Notes: a model not told the origin generated them from the sequence alone. Shown: positions 21,700-35,037, counted from the first letter of the stretch. The stretch is 64,000 bases of DNA from Cycas panzhihuaensis (GCA_023213395.1 CM041465.1:128533741-128597740), one strand, 5' to 3'. Translations and numbers: made by a program.

Positions 21700-23588
21700 G
21701 CCATTATGTAGAACTCTAAGCTTATCCCTGAATTTGTGAAATTTGATCTTTCCTAATGCCTTTGTAAATATATCTATTGTTTAGTCTTATGTATTACAAT
21801 ATGGCAATTCGATCCCAGCTGCTTGAACTAATTCTCTAATAAAGTTGTGTTGAGTTTTTATGTGCTTTGTCCTACCATGAAATATAGGATTCCTTATCAT
21901 CTGAATTGTGCTTTGATTACCACACTAGATTTTAGTTGGCCCTTTCTGTTCAATTTGAAAATCTTGTAAGAGTCGTCTTAGCCAAATTGTTTCACATACA
22001 CTAGAGACTAATGCTTTATATTCTACTTCAGTTATAAATAAAGAGACTATATTTTACTTTTTGGTGCTCCAAGTTATGGCTATTGAACCTATACTAAAAG
22101 TGTAACCTGAAGTAAATTTTTTGTCATCGATGTCACCTACCCAATCTAAATCTATATATCCTATCAATCTAAAATTTGATAAAGCTTTATAATGTAAACC
22201 ATATTCTATAGTGCCTTTGAGATATTGTAGAATTCTTTTGGCTACTTTCCAATGAGTAGTCTTGGGGTTTTGCATGAATCTAGATACTACACTAACTGAA
22301 TATATGATATCTGGTTGAGTAGAAGTCAAGTAAATTAAACTCCCAATTAAATGTCTATAAAGTATAAGATCAACAGGTGTAGAATCATCTAGTTTGGATA
22401 ACTTGATCCCTATTTTAGCTAGAGTTGCTAAAGGTTTATAATCGATCATCCTAAACTTTTGTAATAAATACAAGGTATATTTCCTTTGAGAGATGAAGAT
22501 GTCATTTTTGTCTTACCATACTTCTAAACCTAGGAAGTAATGCATTAATCCCAAATTTGTCATCTCAAATTCTTTACACATAGCTTCCTTAAAGTTTTGT
22601 AAAAGATATAAGTCATTTCCAGTGTAGACAAGGTCATCTATGTAGAGTCCCATAATTAGAATAGAATCTCCCTTGATTTTGATATATAAGTTTAGGTCTA
22701 ATTAAGACCTTTTAAAGCCTTAATCTCTAAAATATTTGTTAATGCAGGAATACCAAGTCTTGGGTTCTTACTTCAAACCATAAAGTACCTTTTTGAGTTT
22801 ATACACTTTGTCTTTTTCCTCCCTGACTTCAAAATCGAGGAGTTGAGAGACATAAATATCCTCTTTAATGTAACCATTAAGGAAAGTGCTTTTGATGCCC
22901 ATTTGATAAATATTCCAACCTATTTATATTACCAAACTCATCATCATGCGTACGATTTCCATTTGTGCAACGGGGGCAAATGTCTTATTATAATTAATAC
23001 CTTCTCCTTATACATAACCTTTGGCTACCAATTAGATTTATATTTATTGATTGATCTATTAGAATGGAACTTAGTCTTATAAACCCAATTAGTACCAATT
23101 ACCTTTTTATTAGGGGGTAAGTCAACCAATTCCCAAGTATCATTCTTCATAATGGAGTGATATTCTTCTTCCATTTCCTTTATCTAAGAAGCATATGTAT
23201 TATCCTCATTAAAGGTTTGAGTGTCATGGATTTCCATAAGTTCACTCATGAAGACCAAATTGACCCTATGTGTACGAGTAGATCTCCTATTGCAATTGTT
23301 ACCCAAGATGTTACCCATGCCAAAGTTGACAAAGTGTTGAAAACCATCTGATTTGAATTTGAGAAAGTAAACCCATGTTTTCCTTATAAAATCATCAATG
23401 AATGTAATAAAGTATCTAGGTCTTACTAATAAGGGTATATCCATAGGATCACAAATATCTATATATACTAGTTGGAGAGGTCTTGTGGCTCTATACCTGT
23501 AGTCTAGAAAAATTTCCCTATGATGTTTTCAAAGAAGGCATCCTTCACAAATACTTTTATCAACATTAATATATGGTAACACATCTAC
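21700..23588 (-). pseudogene. Copia C: integrase fragment, RT and RNase H
   Basis: Minus strand, from 23588 downward. The integrase core FITFIDDFIRKTWVYFLK lies near 23420-23360, then the sequence jumps at about 23330 into the region just before RT, so much of the integrase C-terminus is deleted. RT shows NDTWELVDLPP (near 23110), WVYKTKF, the polymerase motif LYIDDLV (near 22650) and MTNLGLMHYFLGLEV. RNase H follows with RTKHIKTQHNFIREL near 21990 and DIFTKALGK near 21880. The longest open piece is 22054-22473 (RFMQNPKTTHWKVAKRILQY, GYTFSIGSIAITWSTKK). The code is interrupted by stops throughout. Confidence 0.85.
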
Positions 23589-23812
23589 TATAAAAGGTAG
23601 TATTTTATTTAGGGCTATAGTACATGAATGAAATGTTTTATAAGGGTCATATATCTCTCTCCCTTTCTCTTTCAATGTAACAAGTGGCACCATCTTGTTG
23701 AGCAGTTGCCATTTATACCTTATTTATAACTATGTATATAGACAAAGAATCATCAATAAAGACTAAAGAGAATTCCTCCATCATTTTGAATCTTTACATG
23801 GTATCGAGCAGG
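23589..23812 (+). repeat. 5' LTR of copia D and primer binding site
   Basis: LTR 23589-23798 starts TATAAAAGG (TG changed to TA) and ends TTTACA. The primer site TGGTATCGAGCAGG (23799-23812) follows with no gap; compared with TGGTATCAGAGCAGG it lacks one base. A matching LTR lies at 41779-41988. Confidence 0.87.
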
Positions 23813-24517
23813 TTATTAAGTCCTCCTGCCTATGAAAGAGCCAAATTAGGGTTTTATTAAAGGAAGAAGAGGACTAGAATCTAATTACTTCCAAAAGACT
23901 CTACCATCCCATGTTAGTTTATACAAGGCAAACTTTGAGCTAGAACTGTATCGGATTGTACAGTAATATGGACATGTATAGAGCTGTACGGGAGGCAAAA
24001 TTCAAGGTCATCGAAATTTGATGAAACTCGCCCAAATTATAAATTAGGGCCTCCTCTACATCTTTTCCTTCTATCTCAACATCATTTAAAGTTGTTTTCA
24101 CCCAGTTTCGAGTAGATTCAAGGTTGTACAGGTTTGGAGCCTCTCTTTAAGTTTTTTCTTCAAAAATCTGGCTTAAATCTCTAGTATAAAGTATCTTAAA
24201 CTCTTCTCATCATAGGACAAAGGTTTTAAGTCAGTCTTATTAAGACTTCATCTCATTTTTTCAAGATTTTTCTTCAGTTTTTCCAAAAACCCTTGGGCAC
24301 GAGTCTAGACTTTTTTCTATTCATTTCTCTTAAGTCTGAAAGTAAATTAAGAAACTAATACTAGATTTGGATACCCATTTGGGAGTTCTCTCGATTGAGA
24401 CCCTTTTTTTCTATCATCCATACAACTTGAGTTCCATACCGAAATCTGTATATCTGGTCATACAATAGTCCGTACAGCTATTTAAAACTTAATATCTCAT
24501 CTTCATACAAGTCATCC

Positions 24518-25400
24518 ATGGCCTCCTCTACTAGATCACTACCTAAAAGTGATAAACTAAATGAAATAAACTTTAGCATTTGGAAGATTAAAATGGAAGG
24601 ATTATTAAAAGCAAAACATACCTGGAGAATTAGTACTGGGGATGAAAAACAACCCTCTAATGTGGTAGACTTAATCAATTTGGAGGAAATAAATAATATT
24701 TCCATTTCTATTCTCAAACTTTCAATCTTTGACTCCCTATTAGTATATGTTCATGGTCTAGAGAACGCTAGTGAAATTTGGAAAATAATGTCTTCTATAT
24801 TTAGTAGAAAGAATGAAGCAAGAATTGTGACCCTGAGAGAAGAACTCTATAAACTTAAGATGAGGGAGGGTTAAACAGTATCTGAATTTATAAACAAGTT
24901 AACAAACATCAAAACTACTCTTCTCACAATAGGAGACAAATTAACTGATACAGAGTTCATACATCTTGTGCTCAACGAACTCCTAAAATCGTTTGATAAT
25001 ATGATAAACATGTTGACAGGAGGGGGACAAATAGCTATGATGACCTTTGATACTCTAACAGGTCATATGTTTAACCAAGAACAAAGGAATCAAAGATATG
25101 AAGAAGACTTACAAATTGAAGAAGCTCTTATTACCAAGCTTCATTTAGGAGGCAGAGGACGAGGTTAGCTTAGTCATAGGATGCGAGGAAGAACACCAAC
25201 AGACTATAAGGGACGTTGGACTAAAAGAAGAGGATGAGGAAGAATGGCTAACAATCCACCTTGAGATGCCAGAGTATGTTTTAATTACAAAAAATTGGGT
25301 CACTTTTCAAATAACTGTAGAGCATTCAACGTTTGTTACCATTGCAGATAAACAGGCCATTTCCCATACCAGTGTTATCAAAGATGAGCCAAAATTCAAA
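24518..25400 (+). pseudogene. Copia D gag
   Basis: Capsid protein of D. ATG at 24518 (MASSTRSLPKSDKLNEI), preceded by a 700-base leader. The gag body (IWKIKMEGLLKAKHTW, LENASEIWKIMSSIF, LREELYKLKMRE) belongs to the UBN2-type copia gag group. It is interrupted by TAA at about 24872, where H has Gln. Two zinc knuckles follow near 25275-25375: CFNYKKLGHFSNNC (second Cys changed to Tyr) and CYHCR-stop-TGHFPYQC. Most breaks can be explained by C-to-T change. Confidence 0.82.
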
Positions 25401-25509
25401 ATGGAAAATAGTAGGTGACCAGAAATTACAGCAAAGGAAAGGACACACCAAAAGAAGAAGTCAAAACAACTTCCATTACAGCTTTAACAATAAATACAAG
25501 TGTAATAGA

Positions 25510-26875
25510 AAACTAGTATGTAGATTCAGAAGCTTCACATCACATGATAGGGATTGAAGAATGGTTTGAAGTTATCAAACCTTATGATCTCAATAAATTA
25601 GTAGAGCTAGGAGATAATTTTCCCTTGCACATAAAAGGAATATGACAAATTGCTATATGAATTGATGGAAAAATTCAGCGTATAGGCAATGTCTTTTTTG
25701 TACCTGGAATACAAAAGAATATTTTGTCAGTATCTCAGTTGATTGATAAAAAGCTAAGAATAATATTTGATGAATGTAGTTATTGTTACATTCTTGATAT
25801 GAAAAAGAATAGTACTGTAATAGCCAAAGGAGAAAAATGCAATAGGTTGTATAAACTTCTCTCCACTCTTGTACTACCTGATAAAGGCCCTACAAAAATA
25901 CTCTCTGATGTAAAATCTCTTGTTGTAAGTAGTATTAATAGTAATGAAATGTGGCATTTGAAGTATGGTCATATTTCCCATGATAGGTTAGAAAAATTAA
26001 AGAAACATAAGATGGTGAATAGCTTACCAGATATCTCTTTCAATTACTTTGTATGTAAGGGTTGCATAATGGGAAAACAACACAGGATTCCATTCTCAAA
26101 AAGCACATGGCATGCACAAAATAAACTGGAATTGATACACACTGATCTATGTGGCCCATTCATGCCAATTTCAACAAATGGAGTAAGGTACTTCTTAACT
26201 ATTATTGATTATTTCTCTAGAAAAACATGGGTGTATTTTCTTTCTAATAAATCAGAAGTACTTAGCTACTTCAAAGAATTCAAGGATGAAACTGAATTGA
26301 AAAGCAATTAAAAAATCAAATGTATTCGTTCAGGTAGAGGAGGAAAATTTGCATCTAATGATTTCCTCAATTTTTATAAAATACATGGAATTTGTAGACA
26401 GTTTACAACCCCTTATATGCCTTAATCAAATGGGGTTGCAGAAAGGATGAATAGAATAATTATGGAAATGGTTCAGTGCATGCTAAACAACTGTGAAATA
26501 GCTAAGAAATATTAGGCAAAAGCTGTACACACAACTGTATATTTGATAAATAGAAGTCTAACTCAGTCATTAGATAATATAATGCCTAAAGAAGCTTGGA
26601 TAGGACATAAGCCCAATGTAAGACATTTAAAAATTTTTGGTTACAAGGCCTATGTTCATATCCCTAATAAGAAAAGGACTGCATTGGATAATAAAAGCAT
26701 AGAATACATAATGGTTGGGTACGGTAGTCGCTCAAAGGCATACAGATGTCTCAATCCAAAAAAATATAGACTTTATGTAAGTAGGGATGTAATATTTGAT
26801 GAAAAAAAAGAATGTAATAACACAATACCTCAGGAAGTTGATGCAGGTAACCAAAATTTATATTTTGCTTAGTTG
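25510..26875 (+). pseudogene. Copia D protease and integrase
   Basis: Protease site near 25515-25550 reads YVDSEASHHM, with the Gly of D-S-G changed to Glu and a TAG just before it. The GAG-pre-integrase module at 25940-26110 shows MWHLKYGHISHDRLEKL and CKGCIMGKQHRIPFSKS. The integrase core has LIHTDLCGPF and FLTIIDYFSRKTWVYFL. After stops at 26309 and about 26424 come GVAERMNRIIMEM (the catalytic Glu region) and, after the TAG in KKY-stop-AKA (about 26512), KEAWIGHKPNVRHLKIFGYK. Element G is inserted about 90 bases after the last open segment. Confidence 0.85.
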
Positions 26876-26968
26876 GAAGATAAGTTAGACATTACTTCTA
26901 AAAGTATTGAGGTAGAAATTGATATCACAGAGGATACACAACAAACCAATGATTCCAACATTCAGTCA

Positions 26969-27418
26969 TATCAAAATAGGTATCATGTACAATACCACAG
27001 GATCAAAAATTTAAGTAAACACAGGTAAAGAGACATTGCATATGTACACAAGTTTTGCTAGGTAGAAAACCCATTCTGGGGAAGAAAAACTGCCTTCTAA
27101 TCTATGATTTTATTAATTTCAAAAGCTATACAAAAACCTTAATAAGAATACCCTCTACATAATAAACCAGCCTTTGAAACATACTTTAGACAACACCTTA
27201 GATTCTCAGAACCACCTCCTTGAATGTATGAGAGGGTATTTATAACAAGCAAGGTTTATTGAAATGAGAAGTTACGTATTTCAATGACTTTCACATAATA
27301 ATTAAATAATAACATAAAATTCTAACATTAAACCTTTGAATCACTTAAATTTAGAATTAAACATGTGACATAAAGATAAAGTAACAATAAAATAAAACTA
27401 ACATTAATAATCATAACA
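26969..27418 (-). repeat. 3' LTR of copia G
   Basis: On the minus strand it begins TGTTATGATTATTAATG right after the purine tract ATTAAAGGAGGA. It matches 39588-40037 along its full length, apart from the last 12 bases, which differ at about four places. Confidence 0.87.
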
Positions 27419-27489
27419 TCCTCCTTTAATGTTAGCTTTTATAATATAGAAAAAAAAGGTCTTCATCACACTGGTCCCCCTTTGATGGA

Positions 27490-28960
27490 GACTTATTTTA
27501 TATTTAACAAATCTCTCAGGTTTAGAAACTTGACTTTAGTCAAAGACTTGGTAAGTATATCAGTAATCTGTAGATCTATAGGACAATAAGACAAATGAAC
27601 AATATTATTAGTAACAAGATTACGAATAAAATGTTGATGTAATTCTATATGTTTAGTTCTAGAATATATAACCAGATTTGTAGCAATAGCAATGGCACAT
27701 TGATTATCAACTTTAAGTTCTATGGAAGAGTTAAGAGACATACCAATTTTATTTAGAAGAGATTTGAGCCAAAGTGCTTCTTTACTGGCTTCAACAAGTG
27801 CTCGATATTCAGCTTTAGTCATTAATAGAGCTAGTGCTTATATTTTTTTACTAGACCAAGTAATAGGTGAAGAATCTAGAAAAAATACATAACCTGATGT
27901 AGACTTATGATCATTTATTTCACCTGACTAATTTGAACCAGTATATCTAGTTAAGGTTAAAGGTTTATTGCAAGAATGATAAGTTAGTCCATAAAAAATA
28001 GTGTTTTTAAGATATTGAAGTATACATTTAGTAGCTTTCCAATGTGATTCATGTGGCTTTTACATATAGTGTGAACATAAAGCAACAGCATAGGATATAT
28101 CTAGGTAGGTATGAGTTAAATAAATAAAACTACCAATAAGTTGCCTTTATAAGGTTTGATCATACAAGAGTGTGGAATAATCAGTAGGTAATTTTACTCC
28201 TGATTGTAATGGATTAGAGACGGGTTTAGCATTTTCCATGTTAAACTATTTAATTAAATCTGAAATATATTTTGGTTATGATATAGTTATTTTTTAATCA
28301 TGTTGATAAATTTGTAATCCAAGAAAATAATATAGGAGACTTAGATGAGTCATTTCGAATTTATTCATTTAAGTAGTTTTTAAGTAATGAATGTTATTAG
28401 TTGATGATCTAGTGATGATGATATCATCAATATATAAGATTAAAATGGTAATATTTTCATTTTCACATTTGAAATAAAGATTTGGATCATTAATACATCT
28501 AGTGTATCTAATTTGAATTAGATAATCATCAACTTTAGTGTAGCAAGCTCGAGGAGCTTGTTTTAATCCATAAATTGAATTCTTTAGTTTACAAACTAAA
28601 TTAGGATTTTCAATAAAGCTAGGTAGTTGAGACATGTAGATCTTTTATTTGAGATCACCATTCAGAAAAGCACTCTTTACATCCATTTGATGGATTTCCA
28701 AACCAAATTTGGTTACTAGACCAAGAATTATTTTTATGGTATTCATCTTTGTAACAGGTGTAAAGGTTTTATTATAATCTATGCCATCAATTTGAGAAAA
28801 TCCTTTTGCGACTAGCCGAGCTTTATACTTTTCAACTGCGCATGTTGAATTGTATTTGGTTCTATAAACCCATTTGCAATCAACTACATTTTTTTTCGAT
28901 GAGAGTGGTATAAGATCCCAAGTTGAATTTTTATTTAAAGTATTAAATTCAACTTGTATA
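27490..28960 (-). pseudogene. Copia G reverse transcriptase and RNase H
   Basis: Minus strand. RT shows KNSIYGLKQAPRACYTK and the polymerase site LILYIDDIIITR (about 28460-28390), with INDPNLYFKCENENI between. RNase H shows AEYRALVEASKEALWLKSLL, VDNQCAIAIA, SRTKHIELHQHFIRNL and DILTKSLTK (27822-27493), and this last piece is open. The middle part (27830-28370) and the RT N-terminus (28640-28960) are broken by stops but recognisable. RNase H ends about 70 bases before the polypurine tract. Confidence 0.85.
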
Positions 28961-29049
28961 GCTTCCTGCCATACAGGATTGTTGCTAGCTTATTTAAAAG
29001 TTTTAAGATCATTGTTGTCCATTATTTTAGACATTAAAGCATAGTTAAC

Positions 29050-30603
29050 ATGTAATTTTTGGGCACGTGTTTGCCTAGTATCTGAAGGATTACCTACATC
29101 AGATCTAGCATCAGCAAGTATTTTCTTTGCCCATATAGGTTATTTATTAGTAACAGTTTCTATAGTTAGAGGTTGAGTTGAGGAGCTAGCTTGAGAAAAA
29201 GAGTCTATTTTAGTAGATTCGGATAAAGTTCAATTCTGGACTTGAGTGATCAACTTGTTTGTCAGAGGGGTCAACCAAATAGGTGTTGGTTAACAGATTT
29301 TCAACTGGAAGTTCTACATAAGTAGCGGTTGAAGAAGATCCTTCTTCATTAAATATTACGTCACGCAAAATTAAAATTTGATATGTGACTGGATCCAAAA
29401 GTCTATAAGCTTTACTTTCTTCGTTATATCCAACGAAGATGTATTTTTGAATCTTAGGATCTAGTTTCTTACATTTTTCTTTAGGAACGTGTCCCCACAT
29501 AATACTTCCAAAGATTCCTAGATGATTAACTGGGTGTTTTCTTCTAGACCACTTTTGTTCTAGAGTAACGTTTTGTAAGCATTTACTAGGTAAGTGGTTT
29601 AGAAGATAGTTGGAGCAAGTTATTGCTTCTGCCTACAACTTTAGATTAAGGTTCTTTTCATGTAACATCTAATGTGTCATCTCAACAAGAGTGCGGTTCT
29701 TGCATTCAACAACACTATTTTGCTGAGGAATGTATGCAACAGAATGTTGAAATTAAATTCCATGCTTCTTGCAGAAGGAAGTGAATTTGCCACTTAAGTA
29801 TTCCTTAGCATTATCAGATCTGAAAATTTTAATTTTTAAATTTGATTAGTTTTCAACAAGTGTTTTGAATTCTGTGAAGATATCAAATACTTGACTACGT
29901 GACTTAAGTGTGTATACCCAACATTTTATAGAAAAATCATCAATAAATGTAACATAATAACGAGAGCCAGAGTATGATGCTATATGAAACGGTCCACATA
30001 TGTCAGAGTGAACAAGTTCAAGTGGAACTTTCACTATGAATTGAGTTTTATGTGGAAAAGGGTCCATGTGTTGCTTACCTATTACATAGGCTTTGCAGAC
30101 ACCATAAACAGTGTTTAATGATGGAAGACCATGAACCATGTCATGTCTTTTTAGGTATTGAAGTTTGCCATAATTATTATGGCTAAATCATGCATGCCAA
30201 AGTTCATTGACTGAGTCAGATTTGGCTATAAAGGCATTGAAGGATTTTGTTTTGTTATTTTGTAAACTCGTTAAACTATATAGACTTGTACTATGATCAA
30301 CTGGTCTAGAGGCAATACATTTGAATTTGTTTAATGGTTCTTTAATAATAAATTTATCTTTCTAAATTTCGATGACAAGGTCTTTCTAGCAGATTTGGTA
30401 AACAGATAGTAGGTTTGGTAACAAACCAGGTATGTAGAAGACGTCCTTGAATGAACCATCTTTCAAAGTAACATTACATTATCCTTTTACTTTAAGTTGG
30501 ATTCCACTTCTAAAAAAAATCTCTTCTTCTGAGTTAGTTTCAGATTGATAAGTGGATAATTTTTTCTAGTATTTTGTCATGTGATGGGATGCACTAGAGT
30601 CAA
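29050..30603 (-). pseudogene. Copia G integrase and C-terminal half of the protease
   Basis: Minus strand. The protease continues from 30603 as SSASHHMTKYW; its D and upstream part are beyond element H at 36198. The pre-integrase module and integrase core are in 30139-29846: VCKAYVIGKQHMDPFPHKTQ, LELVHSDICGPF and YVTFIDDFSIKCWVY. The C-terminal integrase part (29500-29210) reads MWGHVPKEKCKKLDPKIQKY and NEESKAYRLLDP. Stops separate the pieces. Confidence 0.85.
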
Positions 30604-30821
30604 TGTGAAAATCCTTTGAAGAGAAATAAATTCACTCTCTCAATTATCTTTTATTGATGATATGTTGTACATATATATACAAGTACAAGGTGGGTATAAT
30701 TGGCAACTGCTCAACTATGTAATGCAACTTGTCATCTTAAGAAAGGAGAGAAAGGGGGTACATTACCCTTACATTAAATATTATAACCTAAGGTAAAACA
30801 TTACCTTTTACACCCCCTCTT
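30604..30821 (-). repeat. 3' LTR of copia H with polypurine tract
   Basis: Minus strand: AAGAGGGGG then TGTAAAAGGTAATG, ending TTTTCACA. Inverted termini are TGTAAAA/TTTTCACA. An AATAAA-like signal (CATCAATAAAAGAC on the minus strand) lies near 30650. Confidence 0.9.
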
Positions 30822-30842
30822 AATGTTTTACCTATCTTAACC

Positions 30843-32300
30843 CTAGTAGGTTTCTAAAAGCCCTGAATTTCTCTTTCCCAAGAGGTTTAGTAAGTATATC
30901 AGCAATTTGATCTTCTGACGGACAATGCTGAAGTTTATTTCTTTATTCTGTACCTTTTCTCTGATAAAATGATGATGTACTTCAATATGCTTTATTCTGG
31001 CATGTAGAACAGGATTCTTTGTCATTTTTATGGTACTTTGATTGTCACAAAATATTCGAGTAGACATTGTTTATTCTTCTCCTAGTTCTTTTAGTAGTTG
31101 TCTAATCCATATCCCTTCACAAGCTACATTGACTGTTGACTTATATTCTTCTTCTGTTGATGATAATGCAATCGTTGACTATTTTTTACTGCTCCATGAG
31201 ATCAAGGATTTTCCAAGGAAGAAACAATACCCTGATGTTGATTTTCTATCTGTTTTGTCTCTAGCCCAGTCTGAATCACAGAGACTTGTTAATTGTGTGT
31301 TGTTCTCTTTATCATATCTCAAGCCAAGATTCATGGTTCCCTTCAAGTAACGCAAGATTCTTTTTGTAGCATTCCAATGTGGGATTTTAGGATTTTCCAT
31401 TAATCTGGAGATCAACCCTATAGCGTATGATATGTCGGGTCGTGTGGCTGTGAGATAGATTAAGCTTCCAACTAATTATCTATATTGTGTGGCATCAATT
31501 GAAGCTACATCCTTTTCTGCAATCAACACAATCCCTATTTCCATTGGTGTACTGACATTATTACAATTCTCCATTCCAAACTTGGTCAACAAGTTCTTTA
31601 CATACTTTGTTTATGAGAGAGTAATGGAAGAATTATTTTGTTTAACTTCTATTCCAAGGTAGTAATGCAGCATTCCTAAATCTGTCATTTCAAATACATT
31701 TTCAAACTTATCTTTGATAAATGCTATTAAATTTTTATCATCTCTAGTGATCAGCATGTCGTCCACATATACTACAACAATGGAGATAGATCCTAAATTA
31801 CCTTTCACATACAGACTATGATCAGATTCACATCGATGAAAACCATTTTCTGTTAAGTATGAGTTTAATTTAGCATACCAAGCTCTTGGAGCTTGTTTAA
31901 ATATCTGATGCCTTCTTGGTTTGCAAACCATATTTTCTTATCCTGCTTTTATGTATCCTTCTGGTTGATACATATATACCTCTTCCTGAAGGTCTGCATT
32001 CAAGAACGCACTTTTGACGTCCATTTGATAGATTTCCCAACCTTTTTGGGCAGTAAGAGCAATCACTGTTCTTACCGTGTTCAATTTTGCCACAGGTGAA
32101 AATGTTTCCTCATAATCGATCCCTGTTGTTTTAGTATATCCTTTTGCTACTAGTCTGGCCTTGTATTTTTCTACTTCTCCATTTGGCTTCTCTTTTATCT
32201 TGTATACCCATTTGCAATTTACAATGGGTTTGTCTGCTAGAATTGGGACGAGGTCCCATGTCTTGTTCTTTTGTATGGCTTTAATTTTAGCATCCATTGC
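30843..32300 (-). pseudogene. Copia H reverse transcriptase and RNase H
   Basis: Minus strand. RT starts with NKTWDLVPILADKPIV and KWVYKIKEKPNGEVEKYKA, then QMDVKSAFLNADLQEEVYMY. A TAA follows GYIKAG, and a short frame disturbance near 31915 replaces the usual RRALYGLKQ. QAPRAWYAKLNSYL and the polymerase site VVYVDDMLITRD (about 31770) are intact. RNase H has RLMENPKIPHWNATKRIL, STSGYCFFLGKSLISWSSKK, FCDNQSTIKM and ARIKHIEVHHHFIREKV. Its end is frameshifted near 30920, where the other frame gives DILTKPLGKEKF. All catalytic motifs are still visible. Confidence 0.9.
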
Positions 32301-32399
32301 AATTCTCCAATTTTGGAAACTACTGGCTTCTTTATAAGAGTTTGGTTCAATGGAACAAATCAAAGCCTGAGGTTTCTGTGATCTTGTTTGATGTTCAAA

Positions 32400-33975
32400 T
32401 ATATCTCCTTTTGTTTCTTTAAGAGTTTTAAGATACCACCTTAGTACCTTTTTTGAGGTGCATTCTTGTAATGATTTTTCTTCATCTCTGGAGTTAGAGA
32501 TGCTATCTGATTCGAGGTTGCAACTATTGGTTAGTTGCTTATCTGGATTCTCATTTTCTAAAGAATCTTCTCCTGTCTTAATTCTTTCTAAAGTTATATT
32601 TGACCTGTCTTCCAACTGGTTAGGACATATATGCGAATGATCTTCATCAATTTGTATTGTTGTATCAATATTTTCCTTTTTCTTGTCAAAAATTACATCC
32701 CTGCTGACATAAAGCTTATCTATTTTTGGATCCATGCACCTGTAAGCTTTTGAATGGTGGCTATATCTAACCATTATGTATTCAATACTTTTATTGTCTA
32801 ATTTGACTCTCTTCTTGTCTAGAATATGAACATAGGCCTTGCAGCCAAATATTTTCAAATGGCTTACATCAGGTTTGTGTCCTGACCAGGCTTCTTCGGG
32901 AGTTATATTGTCTAAGGACTGAGTAGGGCTTCTGTTGATCAAATATACAGTTGTATGTACAGCTTCTGCCTAATATTTTTTTGTTAAATCTTTACTATTT
33001 AGCATGTAACTGGCCATTTCTACAATTTTTCTATTCATTCTTTCTGCTACTCCATTAGATTGAGGTGTATACAGAGTTGTGAACTGTCTTTGAATTCCAT
33101 GTGTTTTATAGAAATGAATAAATTCATTAGACATAAACTCACCACCTCTATCGGAATGAACATATTTGATCCTTTGACCGCTTTCTAATTCACTTACAGC
33201 TTTAAATTCTTTAAAATATCCAAATGTTTCTGATTTGCTAGATAGAAAGTACACCCAAACTTTTATGGAAAAATCATCAATGAAGGTCAAGAAATACCTT
33301 GATCCATTTGTCGAGATGGGCGAAAAAGGACCACATAGGTCAGTGTGTATTAATTCCAATTTGCATTGTGCACGCCATGTACTCTTTGAAAACGGAGTTC
33401 TATGTTGCTTTCCCATCATACAATTTTTACATATAAAATGGTTAAATGAGATATCTGGCAGACCATTCACCATGTTATATTTTTTTAATCTTTCTAATCT
33501 ATCATGAGAGATATGACCATACTTCAAATGCCAAGTTTCATTATTATCAGTGCTATCTGCAATAAAAGCTTTCACATCAGAAATCATTTTGGTGAGGCCT
33601 TTATCAAGCATTACGGGAGTTGAAAGGAGTTTATACAACCTATTACATTTTTCTCCTTTAGCTATAACTGTCCCATTTCTTTTCATATCAAGAATATAAT
33701 AATATCCATGTTCATCGAATATTGTTCTTAACTTTTTATCACTCAATTGTGAAACTGATAGAAGATTCTTTTTAATTCCAGGTACAAAAAAGACATTGCC
33801 AATACGTTGAATCTTTCCATTGATGTATATGGCGATTTGTCCTATTCCCCTTATGTGTAAGGGAAAATTATCTCCTAGCTCAACAGAAGTGTTGCATTCA
33901 TAGGGTTTGATGATTTCAAACCATTCTTTGACTCCTGTCATGTGATGTGAGGCACCCGAGTCTATATACTAGTTT
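32400..33975 (-). pseudogene. Copia H protease C-terminus and integrase
   Basis: Minus strand. The protease site YIDSGASHHMTGVKEWF (about 33960-33910) keeps D-S-G but is preceded by a TAG. The next 323 codons are open (33941-32970): the pre-integrase module (ETWHLKYGHISHDRLERLKK, CKNCMMGKQHRTPFSKS), integrase core Asp in FLTFIDDFSIKVWVYF, second Asp in YVHSDRGGEF and Glu in NGVAERMNRKIVEM. After TAG at about 32967 the frame continues (32942-31938) with NRSPTQSLDNITPEEAWSGH and the C-terminal domain. It is the most intact integrase in the window. Confidence 0.9.
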
Positions 33976-34089
33976 TCTGTTGCGCTTGCATTTGATGTCA
34001 GGGCTGTAATAAAGGAAGTTTCAATTTCTTCTTCTGGTATGTCCTTTTCTTTGCTATAATTTCTGAATACCTATTATTTTCCTTTTTGC

Positions 34090-34967
34090 AGTTCTACACA
34101 TTTCTGGTAGCACTGATAGGAGTAATGACCTGTTTGGCCACAGTGATAACAAACATCAAAAGCTCTACAATTACTTGAGAAGTGACCTAGTTTTCCACAA
34201 TTAAAACATACTCCTGCATTTCGAGGTGGATTATTGTTCATTCTTCCTCGTCCTCTTCCTTCCGTCCAATGTCCCCTGTGACTTGCTAGTATTCTTCCTC
34301 TTGATCTGGGATTAAATTGACCTCTTCCTCTACCTCCTGTCTAAAGTTTTAAAATGAGAGCATCTTCAATTTTTGACTCTTCTTCGTACCTTTGATTTCT
34401 CTGCTCTTGTGCATATATATGTCATGTCAAAGTGTCAAAAGACATTGTGGTAGTATGCCCTCCTCCTGTCAACATATTCACCGTGTTATCAAAGGACTTT
34501 GGAAGTTTATTGAGCACCAGATGAATTAGTTCTGTGTCTGTTAACTTCTCTCCTGCTGTGAGAAGAGCAGTTTTAATGCTAGTTAACTTGGTTAAGAAAT
34601 CTGACACTGTTTGTTCCTCTCTCATTTTTAATTTATAAAGCTCTTCTCTTAATGCCATAATTCTGGCTTCATTTTTCCTACTAAACATTGAAGTCATAAC
34701 TTTCCATATTTCATTTGCATTTTCTAGGCCATCTACATAAACTAGTAATGAGTCAAAAATTGAGAGTTTGAGGACTGACACAGTAACATTATTCCTTTCC
34801 TCCTAACTAGTCAAATCTGTTGCATCGACAGGCTATTTTTCATCCCCAGTAGTGATTTTCCAGGCCCATTTTGCTCTCAACAGTCCTTCAATCTTCATTT
34901 TCCAGATACTAAAGTTCATTTTAGTAAGTTTCTCACTTTCATTAAGTGAACCAGCAGAGGAGGCTAT
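34090..34967 (-). pseudogene. Copia H gag, initiator codon lost
   Basis: Minus strand. Where D has ATGGCCTCC, H has ATAGCCTCC at 34967, so the start codon has changed. The body reads IWKMKIEGLLRAKWAW, then after two stops the open part 34781-34422 (LSIFDSLLVYVDGLENANEI, LREELYKLKMREEQTVSDF). Near 34225-34115 are two complete zinc knuckles, CFNCGKLGHFSSNC and CYHCGQTGHYSYQC. The Gln at KMREEQTV shows what the nonsense codon in D replaced. Confidence 0.85.
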
Positions 34968-35037
34968 TATTAAGGGCAATTGGAAACAAAAAGACTAAAT
35001 TTAATTATGCATGCGACTGTTGTCGTCATTTCGTCTT

